A stretch of DNA of 64,000 bases. It comes from Bacillota bacterium. Lineage in GTDB: Bacteria; Bacillota; Clostridia; Christensenellales; Aristaeellaceae. A model generated the notes under the pieces. It ran no database searches and was not told the origin of the DNA. It was given only the letters and a program-made list of their open reading frames with translations. The first letter of the stretch is position 1, and the number at the start of each line of letters is the position of its first letter. The DNA is taken from contig CAUJDI010000020.1 in assembly GCA_963169565.1 (NCBI GenBank), forward strand, positions 17,784 through 81,783, written 5' to 3'. Both the position numbers and the translations under genes were made by a program. Shown one piece after another: positions 25,509 to 34,378 of the stretch.

Positions 25509-26842
25509 TCTGCCCTTACCCGCTCCGGCACGCCCAGCAGACGCATATGCCGGGCGATGTGGCGCTCCAGCTTGTCCGCATAAAGCTCGGCGTTGGCGTC
25601 CCAGAGCCTGCAGAGCTGATCATGCAGCCATGGATCGCTCAAGATCAGGCCGTAGGTGATGTGGATGAGCTGCCGGGCGTTGTTGTCGTCCATCAATCCG
25701 GGCAGTTCATCGTCCGATAAAGTGCCCGGATCCGGGATCTTATTGAGGTTGGCTGAAACGTGATAATACGCGCGGGCTTCGTCAAAGTGCTTCAGCGCGA
25801 AGGCGTGCGCCTCGCGGTAGAGCGCGGGGTTCTTCTCCGCGCAGACGCGCATCGCCTCCAGCCAGTTGGTGCCCGCGGTCTTCACGTGGAACACCCCCCG
25901 GGTATGCCGGCCGATCGAAGGGAACACGCTGAATTTGTCAGAGCCGGAGTGCACGCTAATCTTGTAGCCGAAATGCCGCGCGATGGCGGCGTGCACACGC
26001 ATTTCCCTGTCGAACTGATCCACGTCCCCGATGTAGTCGATGCCCTTCTGGAACTCGCCGCAGAAGCGGGGCGCGAGGGTCGCCATCCGGACGCCCGCGA
26101 GCTTCAGCTCACTGGCGGCAAAGAAATGCTGCTGCGGGGTGGTCGGCGTCGCGGTCTCATCGATGGAGATCTCAAGCTCCGCCCGATAAGCGCTGCTTGC
26201 AAAGAAACTCCACCAGACCTGCGCGGCGTAACGGACGGCCTCGCCGTAAATGTGCTGAGCCTTCGCAAGGTCATCCTCAGTAAAAACGATGCTGTCCCCA
26301 TCCTCCAGCATGAAAGTCCTGTCCAGGTAACGGCGGCGCAGGTCCTCATTGAGTTCGGCTTTTCCGCCGTCGGACCTGATGTGCTCCGAACAGTCCAGCG
26401 TGATCATGCTGAAGCCGAGGTCCAGCGCGCCGCGCACCTCATCCATTGTCTTCAGGTGGTCCCCGTCAGCGCCGAAACCGTCCTGGTAATCTTCCCTGAA
26501 CACCGCGAAGGTGGCGGCATCCAGCACATCCTTATATGTTCTTCCGGTCAGCTTCAGTTCCCGCATCGACTGCTGGGCCAGCACCGGGGCGGCGTCATAT
26601 TTGCGGAACACGCGGACGTGGCCCGGGGCCGCGATCCCCAGCCTGTCCCCAACGCCGAAGCTGCGCTCCCTTCCCAAAACGGGAACAGGGGCCGTGAAAG
26701 GGAAATTCTCCCTGAGGTACTCCGCCGCTTCATGGTCGGCGGGACGCGTCTTGCCGTCGATGACCAGCACATCTCCCCCGTCTCCCCTGGCCATAAAGAC
26801 CTTGCCATGCGCTGAGCGTGGATACATCATCAGTTTGCCCAT
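25505..26842 (-). CDS. uxaE: Tagaturonate epimerase UxaE
   Basis: A 445-residue protein matching UxaE (PF16257), described in Thermotoga maritima, which converts D-tagaturonate to D-fructuronate and replaces the oxidoreductase route through altronate. Recognisable segments are FGVGDRLGIAAPGHVRV, LAQQSMRE with TGRTYKDVLDAATF, FGADGDHLK, ITLDCSEHI, SIDETATPT and SVHSGSDKFSVFP. The His/Asp/Glu residues in these motifs probably form the metal site. It starts one base after the end of the GH4 gene and is the last gene of the importer operon, so its substrate is expected to come from imported galacturonides. Confidence 0.87.
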   Translation of the reverse strand: MGKLMMYPRSAHGKVFMARGDGGDVLVIDGKTRPADHEAAEYLRENFPFTAPVPVLGRERSFGVGDRLGIAAPGHVRVFRKYDAAPVLAQQSMRELKLTGRTYKDVLDAATFAVFREDYQDGFGADGDHLKTMDEVRGALDLGFSMITLDCSEHIRSDGGKAELNEDLRRRYLDRTFMLEDGDSIVFTEDDLAKAQHIYGEAVRYAAQVWWSFFASSAYRAELEISIDETATPTTPQQHFFAASELKLAGVRMATLAPRFCGEFQKGIDYIGDVDQFDREMRVHAAIARHFGYKISVHSGSDKFSVFPSIGRHTRGVFHVKTAGTNWLEAMRVCAEKNPALYREAHAFALKHFDEARAYYHVSANLNKIPDPGTLSDDELPGLMDDNNARQLIHITYGLILSDPWLHDQLCRLWDANAELYADKLERHIARHMRLLGVPERVRAD

Positions 26843-28261
26843 TTATGCCTCCTTCCCTGCCTTATGTGCCCTTTTCCATGCATCCGGCAGGATGTCGATG
26901 GTGTTTTCGATCATTTCTCCAAGCATCCTTTCGGTGTCCATTGGGTCGAGCCTGAATGTCTGGGGATCGTTGAGCAGAACGTTCAGCGCAAGGTTCCAGT
27001 CGCAATTCATCGCGGCTTTCACAATGCCCAGCTGATTGAGGGAGTGGCGCGAGACCAGCGCGTCAAGGCCGTGCGGGAGCGGCCCTGAATACATCGGTGT
27101 GATCGCGTCGCGGGAGAAAAACGCGTTGATCTCAACGACGGCGTTCTCCGGTAAGTTGGGGATCTGGCCACGGTTGGGGATATTCACATTGGACACCATG
27201 TCCCCCAGCCCGAGCAGGGCCTTGAGCAGCAGGTGGCCCTCCTCCCCGGATTCCTTCATGTCAATGGGCTCAGCCCCTGATAGCAGCGCGGCGCGCTTTG
27301 CAAGCCTCTCTGACAGGTCCTTTTCCCGCCAATCCACCGTGGTCAGGCTGAAACCCCACTCCTTCGCGGTATTCTGGTCTTTCAGGTACCAGGGGGGCAC
27401 AAACTCCGCCAGGTGCCGGTCACCCGCCGCCGCGATGAGGCCGTAGCGGCGGAAAAGATCGAACTTCACCCGGTGGGAGCAGTCAAAGTTGTTGTTCATC
27501 CAGTTGTCGTCCTTGCCCTTGAGGAATCCTGTCCGGAAGTACCGGTCCGCAAAGCGCCTGTACAGGGGGAAAATATCAAGGTCCTGATAGCTTGCGCTGT
27601 ACAGGAAAGTGAAGTGGTTGATGCCCGTGACGCCGGTGCGGATGTCCTCCCGCCTGACCCCTTTGATGCCTTCCAGGTCCTCCAGCATCTCTGCCAGCAG
27701 TTTCTGCGTCCCGAAAACCTCATGGCAGCAGCCGAAGGCGCGAATGTCCGGGAAAACGGCATAAAGCGTGTTCATGCACACCGTCATGGGATTGGTGTAG
27801 TTGATGACCCAGGCGCGGGGGGCGTTGTCGCGGATGGCAAGGGCGATCTCCACGAACATGGGCACAGTGCGCAAGGCGCGCATCAGGCCTCCCGGGCCCA
27901 CCGTATCGCCCACAGGCTGCCAGATGCCGTACCGCTCCGGCCAGTGCACGTCCGAGCGCATGTGCCCGAAGTGTCCGGGAAGAATGGAGATCACGACAAA
28001 GTCGGCCCCGATGAGCGCTTCCCTGAGCGTTCCGGCCACCTCATAGCGCCAGTGCGACCTGGCCTCCGGATGGGAGGAGATCATCTCCCCGATGCGGCAG
28101 TTCTTTTCCGCGGCGTCCCGGTCGATGTCGTAGAGGCGCACCACGCCCTCCAGCTGGTGATCCATCCCCAGATCCTTCATGAATCCCCACGCCCAGCCGC
28201 GGGAACCCCCGCCGATGTAGGCGACTGTCAGGCCACGAGCCTTCGGACAGAAACGGTCCAT
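26843..28261 (-). CDS. lplD: GH4 family alpha-galacturonidase-like glycosidase (LplD type)
   Basis: A 472-residue NAD+- and Mn2+-dependent glycosidase of family GH4. The N-terminal Rossmann motif is YIGGGSRGW; the substrate and metal region has NYTNPM and a CHEV motif. As I recall, CHEV marks the LplD-type alpha-galacturonidases of this family. The segment GHFGHMRSDVHWPERYG also matches LplD. It would release galacturonate (or possibly glucuronate) from oligosaccharides in the cytoplasm. It lies between the solute-binding protein and uxaE in one operon, and UxaE downstream favours galacturonate as the product. An alpha-glucuronidase activity cannot be excluded. Confidence 0.78.
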   Translation of the reverse strand: MDRFCPKARGLTVAYIGGGSRGWAWGFMKDLGMDHQLEGVVRLYDIDRDAAEKNCRIGEMISSHPEARSHWRYEVAGTLREALIGADFVVISILPGHFGHMRSDVHWPERYGIWQPVGDTVGPGGLMRALRTVPMFVEIALAIRDNAPRAWVINYTNPMTVCMNTLYAVFPDIRAFGCCHEVFGTQKLLAEMLEDLEGIKGVRREDIRTGVTGINHFTFLYSASYQDLDIFPLYRRFADRYFRTGFLKGKDDNWMNNNFDCSHRVKFDLFRRYGLIAAAGDRHLAEFVPPWYLKDQNTAKEWGFSLTTVDWREKDLSERLAKRAALLSGAEPIDMKESGEEGHLLLKALLGLGDMVSNVNIPNRGQIPNLPENAVVEINAFFSRDAITPMYSGPLPHGLDALVSRHSLNQLGIVKAAMNCDWNLALNVLLNDPQTFRLDPMDTERMLGEMIENTIDILPDAWKRAHKAGKEA

Positions 28262-28298
28262 ATGCCTTCCCTCCAGCGTGAAAAGTATTGATGAAAGG

Positions 28299-28323
28299 CC
28301 GCAGCGCCCATGGGACGCTGCGG
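28299..28323 (-). terminator. Intercistronic hairpin after the solute-binding protein gene
   Basis: CCGCAGCG (28299-28306) pairs with CGCTGCGG (28316-28323) over a nine-base loop. The minus-strand tail is only weakly T-rich (CCTTTCATC), so it is more likely a partial terminator or an mRNA-stabilising stem that raises solute-binding protein output over the downstream enzymes. Confidence 0.45.
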
Positions 28324-28351
28324 CGCATGGTATAATTGCCCTCTGATAGCC

Positions 28352-29929
28352 TTACTTCTGGCTTGTGGCAAGGTAGGCGTCATATGCGGTCTGGTAGTAT
28401 TCGATGTACTTATCAACACCGATGTTCTTCGAGTTGTCAAGGAAAGCCTGCCAGTTTGCGTCCGTGACCCCCTGGGTAATGAAGTTGGTGATGGACTCCT
28501 TCATGAACTTTTCAATTTCCGTGAACAGGCGGGACACCTCAACGGCTGTGTCGGTATCCATCCTGACCAGCTTGCGCAGGTAGTCATGGGAGTTCTTCTC
28601 CAGCACGCCGGCTTCTTCATACAGCGCGGCCTGGTTCTTGCGCTCAACGCGGTGCGGGGGCAGTTCGAAGATGTCGAAGTAGTAGTCTCCCGGGGCGAAG
28701 AACTGGCCATGGATGACGGGCACATACTGATACAGGCCATTGTCAGCGGGAACGAAGGCGACCTTGTACTTGCCCTCAGCGGTCTTTTCCAGGGGGGCGG
28801 GATCCAGCGGGCCGCCGGCCATCGGGCCGTTGACGCTGATCAGCATGGTTTCTGTCTCAAGCTGGGCGTCCAGCCAGCGAAGGGATTCCTTGACATACTT
28901 GTTTGTCGAGGTGATGGCTGCGCCAAACTCCGGGATTTCCAGGATCCTTGGCACCTTGACGCCATACTCGCTTGCCGGCGGAAGGATGTGCTTGAACTGC
29001 GGAGCAATGGTGGTCTGTTCCATGGCGGTGTTGATGGTGCGCAGGTAGGTGGTATAGCCCACACGGTCCGCGTTGACCTTGACGCCCCAGGCATTGGAGT
29101 CCTGCGTCAATGCTTCTGGATCCAGCAGGCCTTCCGTGTAGCACAGGTTCAGCCATTCCACAGCGGCGCGGAAACCTTCCATGTAGCCGGGGAAGATAAC
29201 CTTGTTGTTGTCGTCGATGCAGGCATACACCCAGCGCTGCAGCGGCACGCCGAACATCGCGAAGTGGTTGTAGATGCCCTGGGTCTGGTGATAGACTTCC
29301 CCTGCCGCGGAGAAGGGGATCTCATCTTTCTGGCCGTTGCCGTTCGGGTCGCCGTCGCGGAAAGCGCGCAGGACCTCGGTCAGCTCATCCACGGTCGTCG
29401 GCACCTGAAGCCCCAGCTTGTCCAGCCAGGTCTTATTGATGAAGAAGGTGCCGTCATGGTTGATCCTTTGTGCGGTCAGGTTGCCGACGAAGTACATATG
29501 ACCGTCGGAGGAGGGAAGGGAAGCACTGACGTTGTTCATGCCCAGGCGGCTGGAATAGTTGGGCATGTACTCCGCCAGGTAATCATCCAGCGGGATCAGG
29601 ATGCCCTGATTGGGGCCATAATCCTCGACCATGTCCTTGGACAGGCCGCCGCGGATGATGATATCCGGCCAATCGCCGGAAGCGAGCATCGTGGTCAGCT
29701 TGGTTTTCCAGTCAGCATCCTTGACAGCTTCCCACTCGATCTTGATGTTGGTTTTCTTTTCCAGTTCCTTGTAGAACCAGAGGTTTTCAAAGTCGACCTG
29801 CTGGTTCTCAACGACCCACTGGAACACCCTTAAGGTGATGGGTTCCTGTACGATCGGGAACTCCGCGAGTGCGGAGAACGCTGAGAGCAGCATGAGCAGG
29901 GACAGCAACAGGGCTGCGAGTTTCTTCAT
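28352..29929 (-). CDS. Extracellular solute-binding protein of a CUT1 (LplA-type) oligosaccharide importer
   Basis: A 525-residue family 1 extracellular solute-binding protein, the long LplA/YtcQ type. Residues 1-22 form a clear signal peptide ending ALA/EF. The mature part has TNIKIEWEAV, MLASGDWPDII and GPNQGILIPLDDY, typical of the family. Unlike most monoderm homologues, no lipobox cysteine follows the signal, so membrane anchoring is unexplained. A strong AAGGAGGG ribosome site precedes the ATG. It sits downstream of two permease genes and upstream of the GH4 and uxaE genes; an ATPase of the MsmX type must be supplied from elsewhere. Confidence 0.92.
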   Translation of the reverse strand: MKKLAALLLSLLMLLSAFSALAEFPIVQEPITLRVFQWVVENQQVDFENLWFYKELEKKTNIKIEWEAVKDADWKTKLTTMLASGDWPDIIIRGGLSKDMVEDYGPNQGILIPLDDYLAEYMPNYSSRLGMNNVSASLPSSDGHMYFVGNLTAQRINHDGTFFINKTWLDKLGLQVPTTVDELTEVLRAFRDGDPNGNGQKDEIPFSAAGEVYHQTQGIYNHFAMFGVPLQRWVYACIDDNNKVIFPGYMEGFRAAVEWLNLCYTEGLLDPEALTQDSNAWGVKVNADRVGYTTYLRTINTAMEQTTIAPQFKHILPPASEYGVKVPRILEIPEFGAAITSTNKYVKESLRWLDAQLETETMLISVNGPMAGGPLDPAPLEKTAEGKYKVAFVPADNGLYQYVPVIHGQFFAPGDYYFDIFELPPHRVERKNQAALYEEAGVLEKNSHDYLRKLVRMDTDTAVEVSRLFTEIEKFMKESITNFITQGVTDANWQAFLDNSKNIGVDKYIEYYQTAYDAYLATSQK

Positions 29930-29987
29930 GGTTTCCCTCCTTATGTCGTGTGTATCTTCAGCCGTCTCTTGACGGCCAATCCCATGG

Positions 29988-30917
29988 TTATCCCTTCAGG
30001 GAACCGATCATGACGCCTTTCACAAAATACTTCTGCATGAACAGGTAGAGCAGCACCGCCGGGCCAGTGGACACGACGATGGTGCAGTACTTGGCGACAG
30101 CCGCCTGCCGCATGGCGTCTGTCATGCCCTTGATATCGTCGGCATACGCGCTGAAAAAGGATTCGTTGGAGGTACTGGTGGTGAGTGTCGCGATGATTTC
30201 CCGCAGAACGGTCTGCAGGGGCAGTTTGCTGCGGTCGCGGATGAAGACCATGGCGGAGAAGTAGTCATTCCACCTGGCGACCCCATAATAGACGGACAGC
30301 ACCGCGATGATGGTGCCGGACAGCGGCAGCACGATCTTGAAGAAATAGGAGAAATGATTCGCGCCATCAATCACTGCCGCCTCATACAGCTCGTTTGGCA
30401 GGGTCGACTGCATATAGGTCCTGGCGACCATGAGGTTCCAGACAGACACACTGTTGATGAGGATGAGGATGGCCCGCGTGTTGTACAGCCCAAGGTCCCG
30501 CACGTTGAGGAAGATGGGGATCAGGCCGCCGGTGAAGAACATGGTGAATACGATGATGAAGTTGACCAGCTTCTTTCCTGTGAACTTGCGGGAAAGTCCG
30601 TAGGCCCCCATCATGGTGACCGATACCGAGAGCAGCGTGCCAAAGAGAGTATAGATGAGCGCGTTGAAGTAGGAGTTCCACAGTTCCTTGTGCTTGAATA
30701 CCGCCTGGTAGCCGATCATGGAAAAGTCTGCAGGCCAGATCAGCACCCGCCCGGCCAGGATGGCGTCCGGATCGGATACGGACGCGATGATGATGATCCA
30801 GAGGGGATAAAGGGTCAGGGCAAGCACCAGAATCCAAAAACCGAGGTTGATGCCGTCAAACAGCCGGTCCCCTCTGCTTTTGATAATGTGTCTGCCGCTG
30901 AAGGCTGTTTTTTTCAT
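29988..30917 (-). CDS. CUT1 ABC transporter permease (LplC/YtcP type)
   Basis: A 309-residue inner-membrane permease with about six transmembrane helices. The cytoplasmic EAA loop reads EAAVIDGANHFSYFFKIVLP, which contacts the ATPase. The start at 30917 (MKKTAF) has GAGAGGG upstream; a TTG five codons earlier is possible but poorer. It pairs with the adjacent LplB-type permease (12-base gap) and the solute-binding protein to import oligosaccharides. Confidence 0.92.
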   Translation of the reverse strand: MKKTAFSGRHIIKSRGDRLFDGINLGFWILVLALTLYPLWIIIIASVSDPDAILAGRVLIWPADFSMIGYQAVFKHKELWNSYFNALIYTLFGTLLSVSVTMMGAYGLSRKFTGKKLVNFIIVFTMFFTGGLIPIFLNVRDLGLYNTRAILILINSVSVWNLMVARTYMQSTLPNELYEAAVIDGANHFSYFFKIVLPLSGTIIAVLSVYYGVARWNDYFSAMVFIRDRSKLPLQTVLREIIATLTTSTSNESFFSAYADDIKGMTDAMRQAAVAKYCTIVVSTGPAVLLYLFMQKYFVKGVMIGSLKG

Positions 30918-30928
30918 GTCCGGCCCTC

Positions 30929-31882
30929 TCAAAACAGGCTGGTTTCGCCGAGCCTGCGGGCGACCCAGTTGACTGAGATGATCATGAAAAAGTTGATGAT
31001 GTTGACGAACAGGCCGATCGCGGCGGTGTATGAGAATTGGCCGCCCTGGATCCCCATGGTGTAGACGTATACGCCGATGATGTCCGAGGTGGACATGTTC
31101 CCGGATGTCTGCATCAGCAGCGCTTTGTCGGTGTTGCTGGACAGCAGGCCGCCCGCGTTGAGGATAAACACCATCACCATGATGGGCACCAGGTAGGGAA
31201 TGTCGATATAGAGAATTTTCTGGCGCTTGTTCGCGCCGTCGATGGTCGCTGCCTCATAGATCTCCGGATCGATCGCGGTCAGGGCAGCCAGGTACAGGAT
31301 GGTATTCCACCCCGCGTGCTGCCAGATGTCAGTGATGATATAAAGACTCCTGAACCAGGATGCCTCGATCATGAAGTTGATGGGCGTCCCGCCCAGCGCC
31401 TTGATCATATAGTTGACCACCCCGCTGCTGGGTGAAAGGAAGAGGTACAGCATGCCCGCGATGACAGCGGTGGAAATGAAATGCGGCACGTAGATCGCGG
31501 TCTGCGTGAACTTCTTGAACCGGGCGCGGTCAAGCTGGTTGAGCAGGATCGCCAGGATGATGGGAATGGGGAAACCCCAGAGCAGGCCATAAAGATTGAG
31601 CAGAAGGGTGTTTGAAAGCAGGCGGCCAAAGTAATAGGCGCCCATAAAATCCTTGAAGTTCTTCAGACCGACCCACTGGCTGCCGGATATGCCGTCGACA
31701 AAGCGGTATTTTCTAAAGGCGATCTGCACACCGTACATGGGAAAGTAATGAAAAACGATGAAATAAATCAGAACCGGCAGCAGAAGGACATAAATCTGCC
31801 AGTCCCGCGACACGCACCTCGCGATGCGGGTCAGCGGCTTGGGGTGTCCTGGAAGATTCAGCTCCGGCATTTTCAGTTTCAT
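30929..31882 (-). CDS. CUT1 ABC transporter permease (LplB type)
   Basis: A 317-residue permease with a cytoplasmic N-terminus and about six helices (for example VLLLPVLIYFIVFHYFP). The EAA loop reads EAATIDGANKRQKILYIDIP. The start at 31882 (MKLKMPEL) has GGGGA five bases upstream; Met codons further upstream have no ribosome site. It is the first gene of the importer operon, read from the promoter and palindrome at 31938-31966. Confidence 0.92.
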   Translation of the reverse strand: MKLKMPELNLPGHPKPLTRIARCVSRDWQIYVLLLPVLIYFIVFHYFPMYGVQIAFRKYRFVDGISGSQWVGLKNFKDFMGAYYFGRLLSNTLLLNLYGLLWGFPIPIILAILLNQLDRARFKKFTQTAIYVPHFISTAVIAGMLYLFLSPSSGVVNYMIKALGGTPINFMIEASWFRSLYIITDIWQHAGWNTILYLAALTAIDPEIYEAATIDGANKRQKILYIDIPYLVPIMVMVFILNAGGLLSSNTDKALLMQTSGNMSTSDIIGVYVYTMGIQGGQFSYTAAIGLFVNIINFFMIISVNWVARRLGETSLF

Positions 31883-31937
31883 GTATTCCCCGTTCATTTG
31901 TTTTTGCCAAATGATATAATGTCCGGATTTCAACCAA

Positions 31938-31966
31938 ATCATACTATATCATTCGGAATGATGCAA
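31938..31966 (-). promoter_or_regulatory. Importer operon promoter with a palindromic operator in its spacer
   Basis: On the minus strand TTGCAT (31961-31966), a 17-base spacer and TATGAT (31938-31943) form a good promoter 56 bases upstream of the first permease gene. A perfect palindrome, ATCATTC-G-GAATGAT (31948-31962), fills most of the spacer and touches the -35. Binding there would block RNA polymerase. A looser ATGATATA/TATATCAT pair also flanks the promoter (about 31908 and 31945). The divergent glycosidase operon begins at 32100, so one regulator could serve both. Confidence 0.65.
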
Positions 31967-32099
31967 GGGGAAATTGAGCGATATGGATTATCTGGGATGT
32001 AGACAAATAAATACTGATATGGTTAAATGGAAGACAGGCAAAGGAGTGCTATTCCGATAAAACTGATGAAGCGAATGAACCCGCAGAGAGAGTGATTGG

Positions 32100-33482
32100 A
32101 TGGCAATTCAAACGGGAGTTTCATTTCAGACAAACGATATCCAGCTTCAGCAAATCGTCAGCCTTGCTGAAACAAAGCTGAAAGACAACCTGAGGGTCTT
32201 CGGGGGACGCAGGGTGTTGGTGGAGGGAGGCGGCTACAACAAGATTTGGCTGGAGACCCAGCCGATGGGTGGGGAGATGTACGCCAAACGCGACATCGAA
32301 GCCGCGCTGAACAACCAGCTTCTCTTCATGGATCATCAGCGGGGGGATGGCCGCATGCCCGGCAGCATCATGGAGGAAAACGGGCGGGTGACCCCCCAGT
32401 TCAACAAATTTCAAGGTTTCTGTTTCCCCGGCCCCGCATTGAACATGTACTACTGGCTGGACAAAAACAGGGAATACCTGTACAGATTAAAATCATCCCT
32501 TGAAGGGTTCGACCGCTACCTCTGGGCGGTAAGGGATTCAAACGCCGATGGCATCCTGGAATCCTGGTGCGTGACGGATACAGGGGAGGACGGCGCAGTG
32601 CGCTACGGCGACGCGCCGTTCTGGTGGGAGGAGGAGACACCGCCTGAGGGCAGGTCGGTTGTGCCGATGGCCAGCATGGACTTTATGAGCTTCTCCTATG
32701 CCGCCCGGGAAACACTGGCGGCTATCTCCGCTATACTGGATGACGGCAGGGAGCGGTTCTGGCGAAAACAAGCCTTAAAAGTACGGCAAAAAATCAGGGA
32801 ATGCCTGTGGGACAATGAGAAAGGCGCTTGCTATGATCGGGACAAAGACGGCCATATAATGAAGGTTCTCCTACACAACAACCTGCGCTGCATGTACTGG
32901 AACTCCTTCTTCCCTAACATGGCGGAACGGTTTGTAAGGGAGCACCTGCTCAATCCGGAGGAGTTCTGGACCCCCTTTCCCCTGCCCTCGGTCGCGGCAA
33001 ACGACCCCTTGTTCCGCAACAGCCCCGGCAACGACTGGAGCGGACAGCCGGAGGGGCTGACCTGGCAGCGGGCGATCACGGCGCTTGAGAATTACAACTT
33101 CCATCGGCTGATCCCCATACTGGGAGAAAAACTGTTTGATACTCTCAAGCGCGAAAAGATCTTCACGCAGCAGTATGACCCCTTTACGGGCAAGGCTTCC
33201 GGCGGCAGGGATGGGTATGGGCCCACCATGCTGGCATTATTGGAGTACCTTTCCCGGATGCACGGTATCCACCTGAAGGGCGAGGAAGTATGGTGGGGGG
33301 TCTGGGGCAAGCGCGCGACGGAGTACGAACAGCGCTGGGCTGGGCATGTTTTCCGCCTGAAGTGCGATGGGAAACTTGCAGAGGCGCTGATTGACGGAAA
33401 AGCTGTGTTCACATCCACGCCAGGCATACGGATCGTAACAGACTATTTTGGGAAAATTGTCAAAAAAATACCGCTGGAATGA
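32100..33482 (+). CDS. (alpha/alpha)6-barrel glycoside hydrolase (GH63/trehalase-like)
   Basis: A 460-residue protein without a signal peptide. Segments such as DSNADGILESW, a run of helices, and WQRAITALENYNFHRL are typical of the (alpha/alpha)6-barrel glycosidases grouped with GH37/GH63 and mannosylglycerate-hydrolase-like enzymes (MGH1-like). The exact substrate is not recognisable. It is the first gene of a three-gene operon with GH43 and GH10 enzymes, so it probably trims imported plant oligosaccharides in the cytoplasm. The ribosome site (GAGAGAG) is modest. Confidence 0.7.
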   Translation: MAIQTGVSFQTNDIQLQQIVSLAETKLKDNLRVFGGRRVLVEGGGYNKIWLETQPMGGEMYAKRDIEAALNNQLLFMDHQRGDGRMPGSIMEENGRVTPQFNKFQGFCFPGPALNMYYWLDKNREYLYRLKSSLEGFDRYLWAVRDSNADGILESWCVTDTGEDGAVRYGDAPFWWEEETPPEGRSVVPMASMDFMSFSYAARETLAAISAILDDGRERFWRKQALKVRQKIRECLWDNEKGACYDRDKDGHIMKVLLHNNLRCMYWNSFFPNMAERFVREHLLNPEEFWTPFPLPSVAANDPLFRNSPGNDWSGQPEGLTWQRAITALENYNFHRLIPILGEKLFDTLKREKIFTQQYDPFTGKASGGRDGYGPTMLALLEYLSRMHGIHLKGEEVWWGVWGKRATEYEQRWAGHVFRLKCDGKLAEALIDGKAVFTSTPGIRIVTDYFGKIVKKIPLE

Positions 33483-33490
33483 GGAGAAGC

Positions 33491-34378
33491 ATGATTTCAA
33501 GGCATGATATCCAGATCAGGGATCCCTTTGTTTATCTGGAAGATGGAATCTATTACCTGTACGGGACGACCGACCGGGACTGCTGGAAAGGGCCGGCGGA
33601 AGGCTTTGACGCTTATGTGAGCCAGGACCTTGAGTCCTTTATGCCGCCGGTGAGGGTCTTCTCCCCCGATCAGCAGTTCTGGGGCAGGGAAAACTTCTGG
33701 GCACCTGAATTGCACCGTTACCGGCAAAACTATTACCTCTTCGCTTCCTTCAAATCCCCGGGCTGCTGCCGCGCGACCAGCATCCTCAAGGCAGACAGCC
33801 CGTTGGGGCCCTTCCGGCCCTGGGGGGATGAGCGGGTCACCCCGGATGACCAGGAGTGCCTGGACGGAACGCTCCATGTGGACGCCGACGGGAAGCCCTG
33901 GCTGGTCTACTGCCATGAATGGGTGCAGGAGGGCGGGGGTACCATCTGCGCCCGGATGCTGCGTCAGGATTTGAGCGGCGCAACGGGAGAGCCGCTTCTC
34001 CTGCTCAGGGCGTCTGACGCGGCATGGACCAAAAGGATCCGGCATTCCAGCGGGATCCAGGGGCATGTGACGGACGGGCCTTTCCTGTACAGGGGCAAAA
34101 AGAAGCTTTGGATGCTTTGGTCCTCCCTCAGCGGGAACGGTTACGCGGCAGGGCTATCCTTCAGCGTAAGCGGCATGATCGGCGGTCCCTGGGTACACAT
34201 GGACAAACCGCTCTATCAGGGCGACGGGGGGCATGGCATGTTTTTCAAAGACATCAGCGGGGCGCTGAAACTTGCCCTGCATGCCCCCAACAGGACGCCG
34301 TTTGAGCAGCCGCATTTTATCTCCGCAGAAGACCGGGGTGATGAAATCGTTTTGCTGCATGAGGAGGAAGAGGGATGA
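33491..34378 (+). CDS. GH43 family beta-propeller glycosidase
   Basis: A 295-residue cytoplasmic protein with the GH43 five-bladed propeller pattern. The catalytic-base Asp is in IRDPFVYLEDGIYYLYG (Asp11), and the pKa-modulating Asp is probably in CLDGTLHVD. The position of the general acid Glu, usually in an EGP motif, reads VTDGPFLY with Asp instead. Likely activity is arabinofuranosidase or xylosidase on imported oligosaccharides. The start at 33491 is chosen for the GAGGAG site just upstream. It begins eight bases after the preceding gene, and the next gene overlaps it by four. Confidence 0.8.
   Translation: MISRHDIQIRDPFVYLEDGIYYLYGTTDRDCWKGPAEGFDAYVSQDLESFMPPVRVFSPDQQFWGRENFWAPELHRYRQNYYLFASFKSPGCCRATSILKADSPLGPFRPWGDERVTPDDQECLDGTLHVDADGKPWLVYCHEWVQEGGGTICARMLRQDLSGATGEPLLLLRASDAAWTKRIRHSSGIQGHVTDGPFLYRGKKKLWMLWSSLSGNGYAAGLSFSVSGMIGGPWVHMDKPLYQGDGGHGMFFKDISGALKLALHAPNRTPFEQPHFISAEDRGDEIVLLHEEEEG

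Noticed and set aside
28310..29833. A 507-codon open frame antisense to the solute-binding protein
   Set aside because: The minus-strand gene has a signal peptide, a strong ribosome site and family motifs; the plus-strand frame has none.
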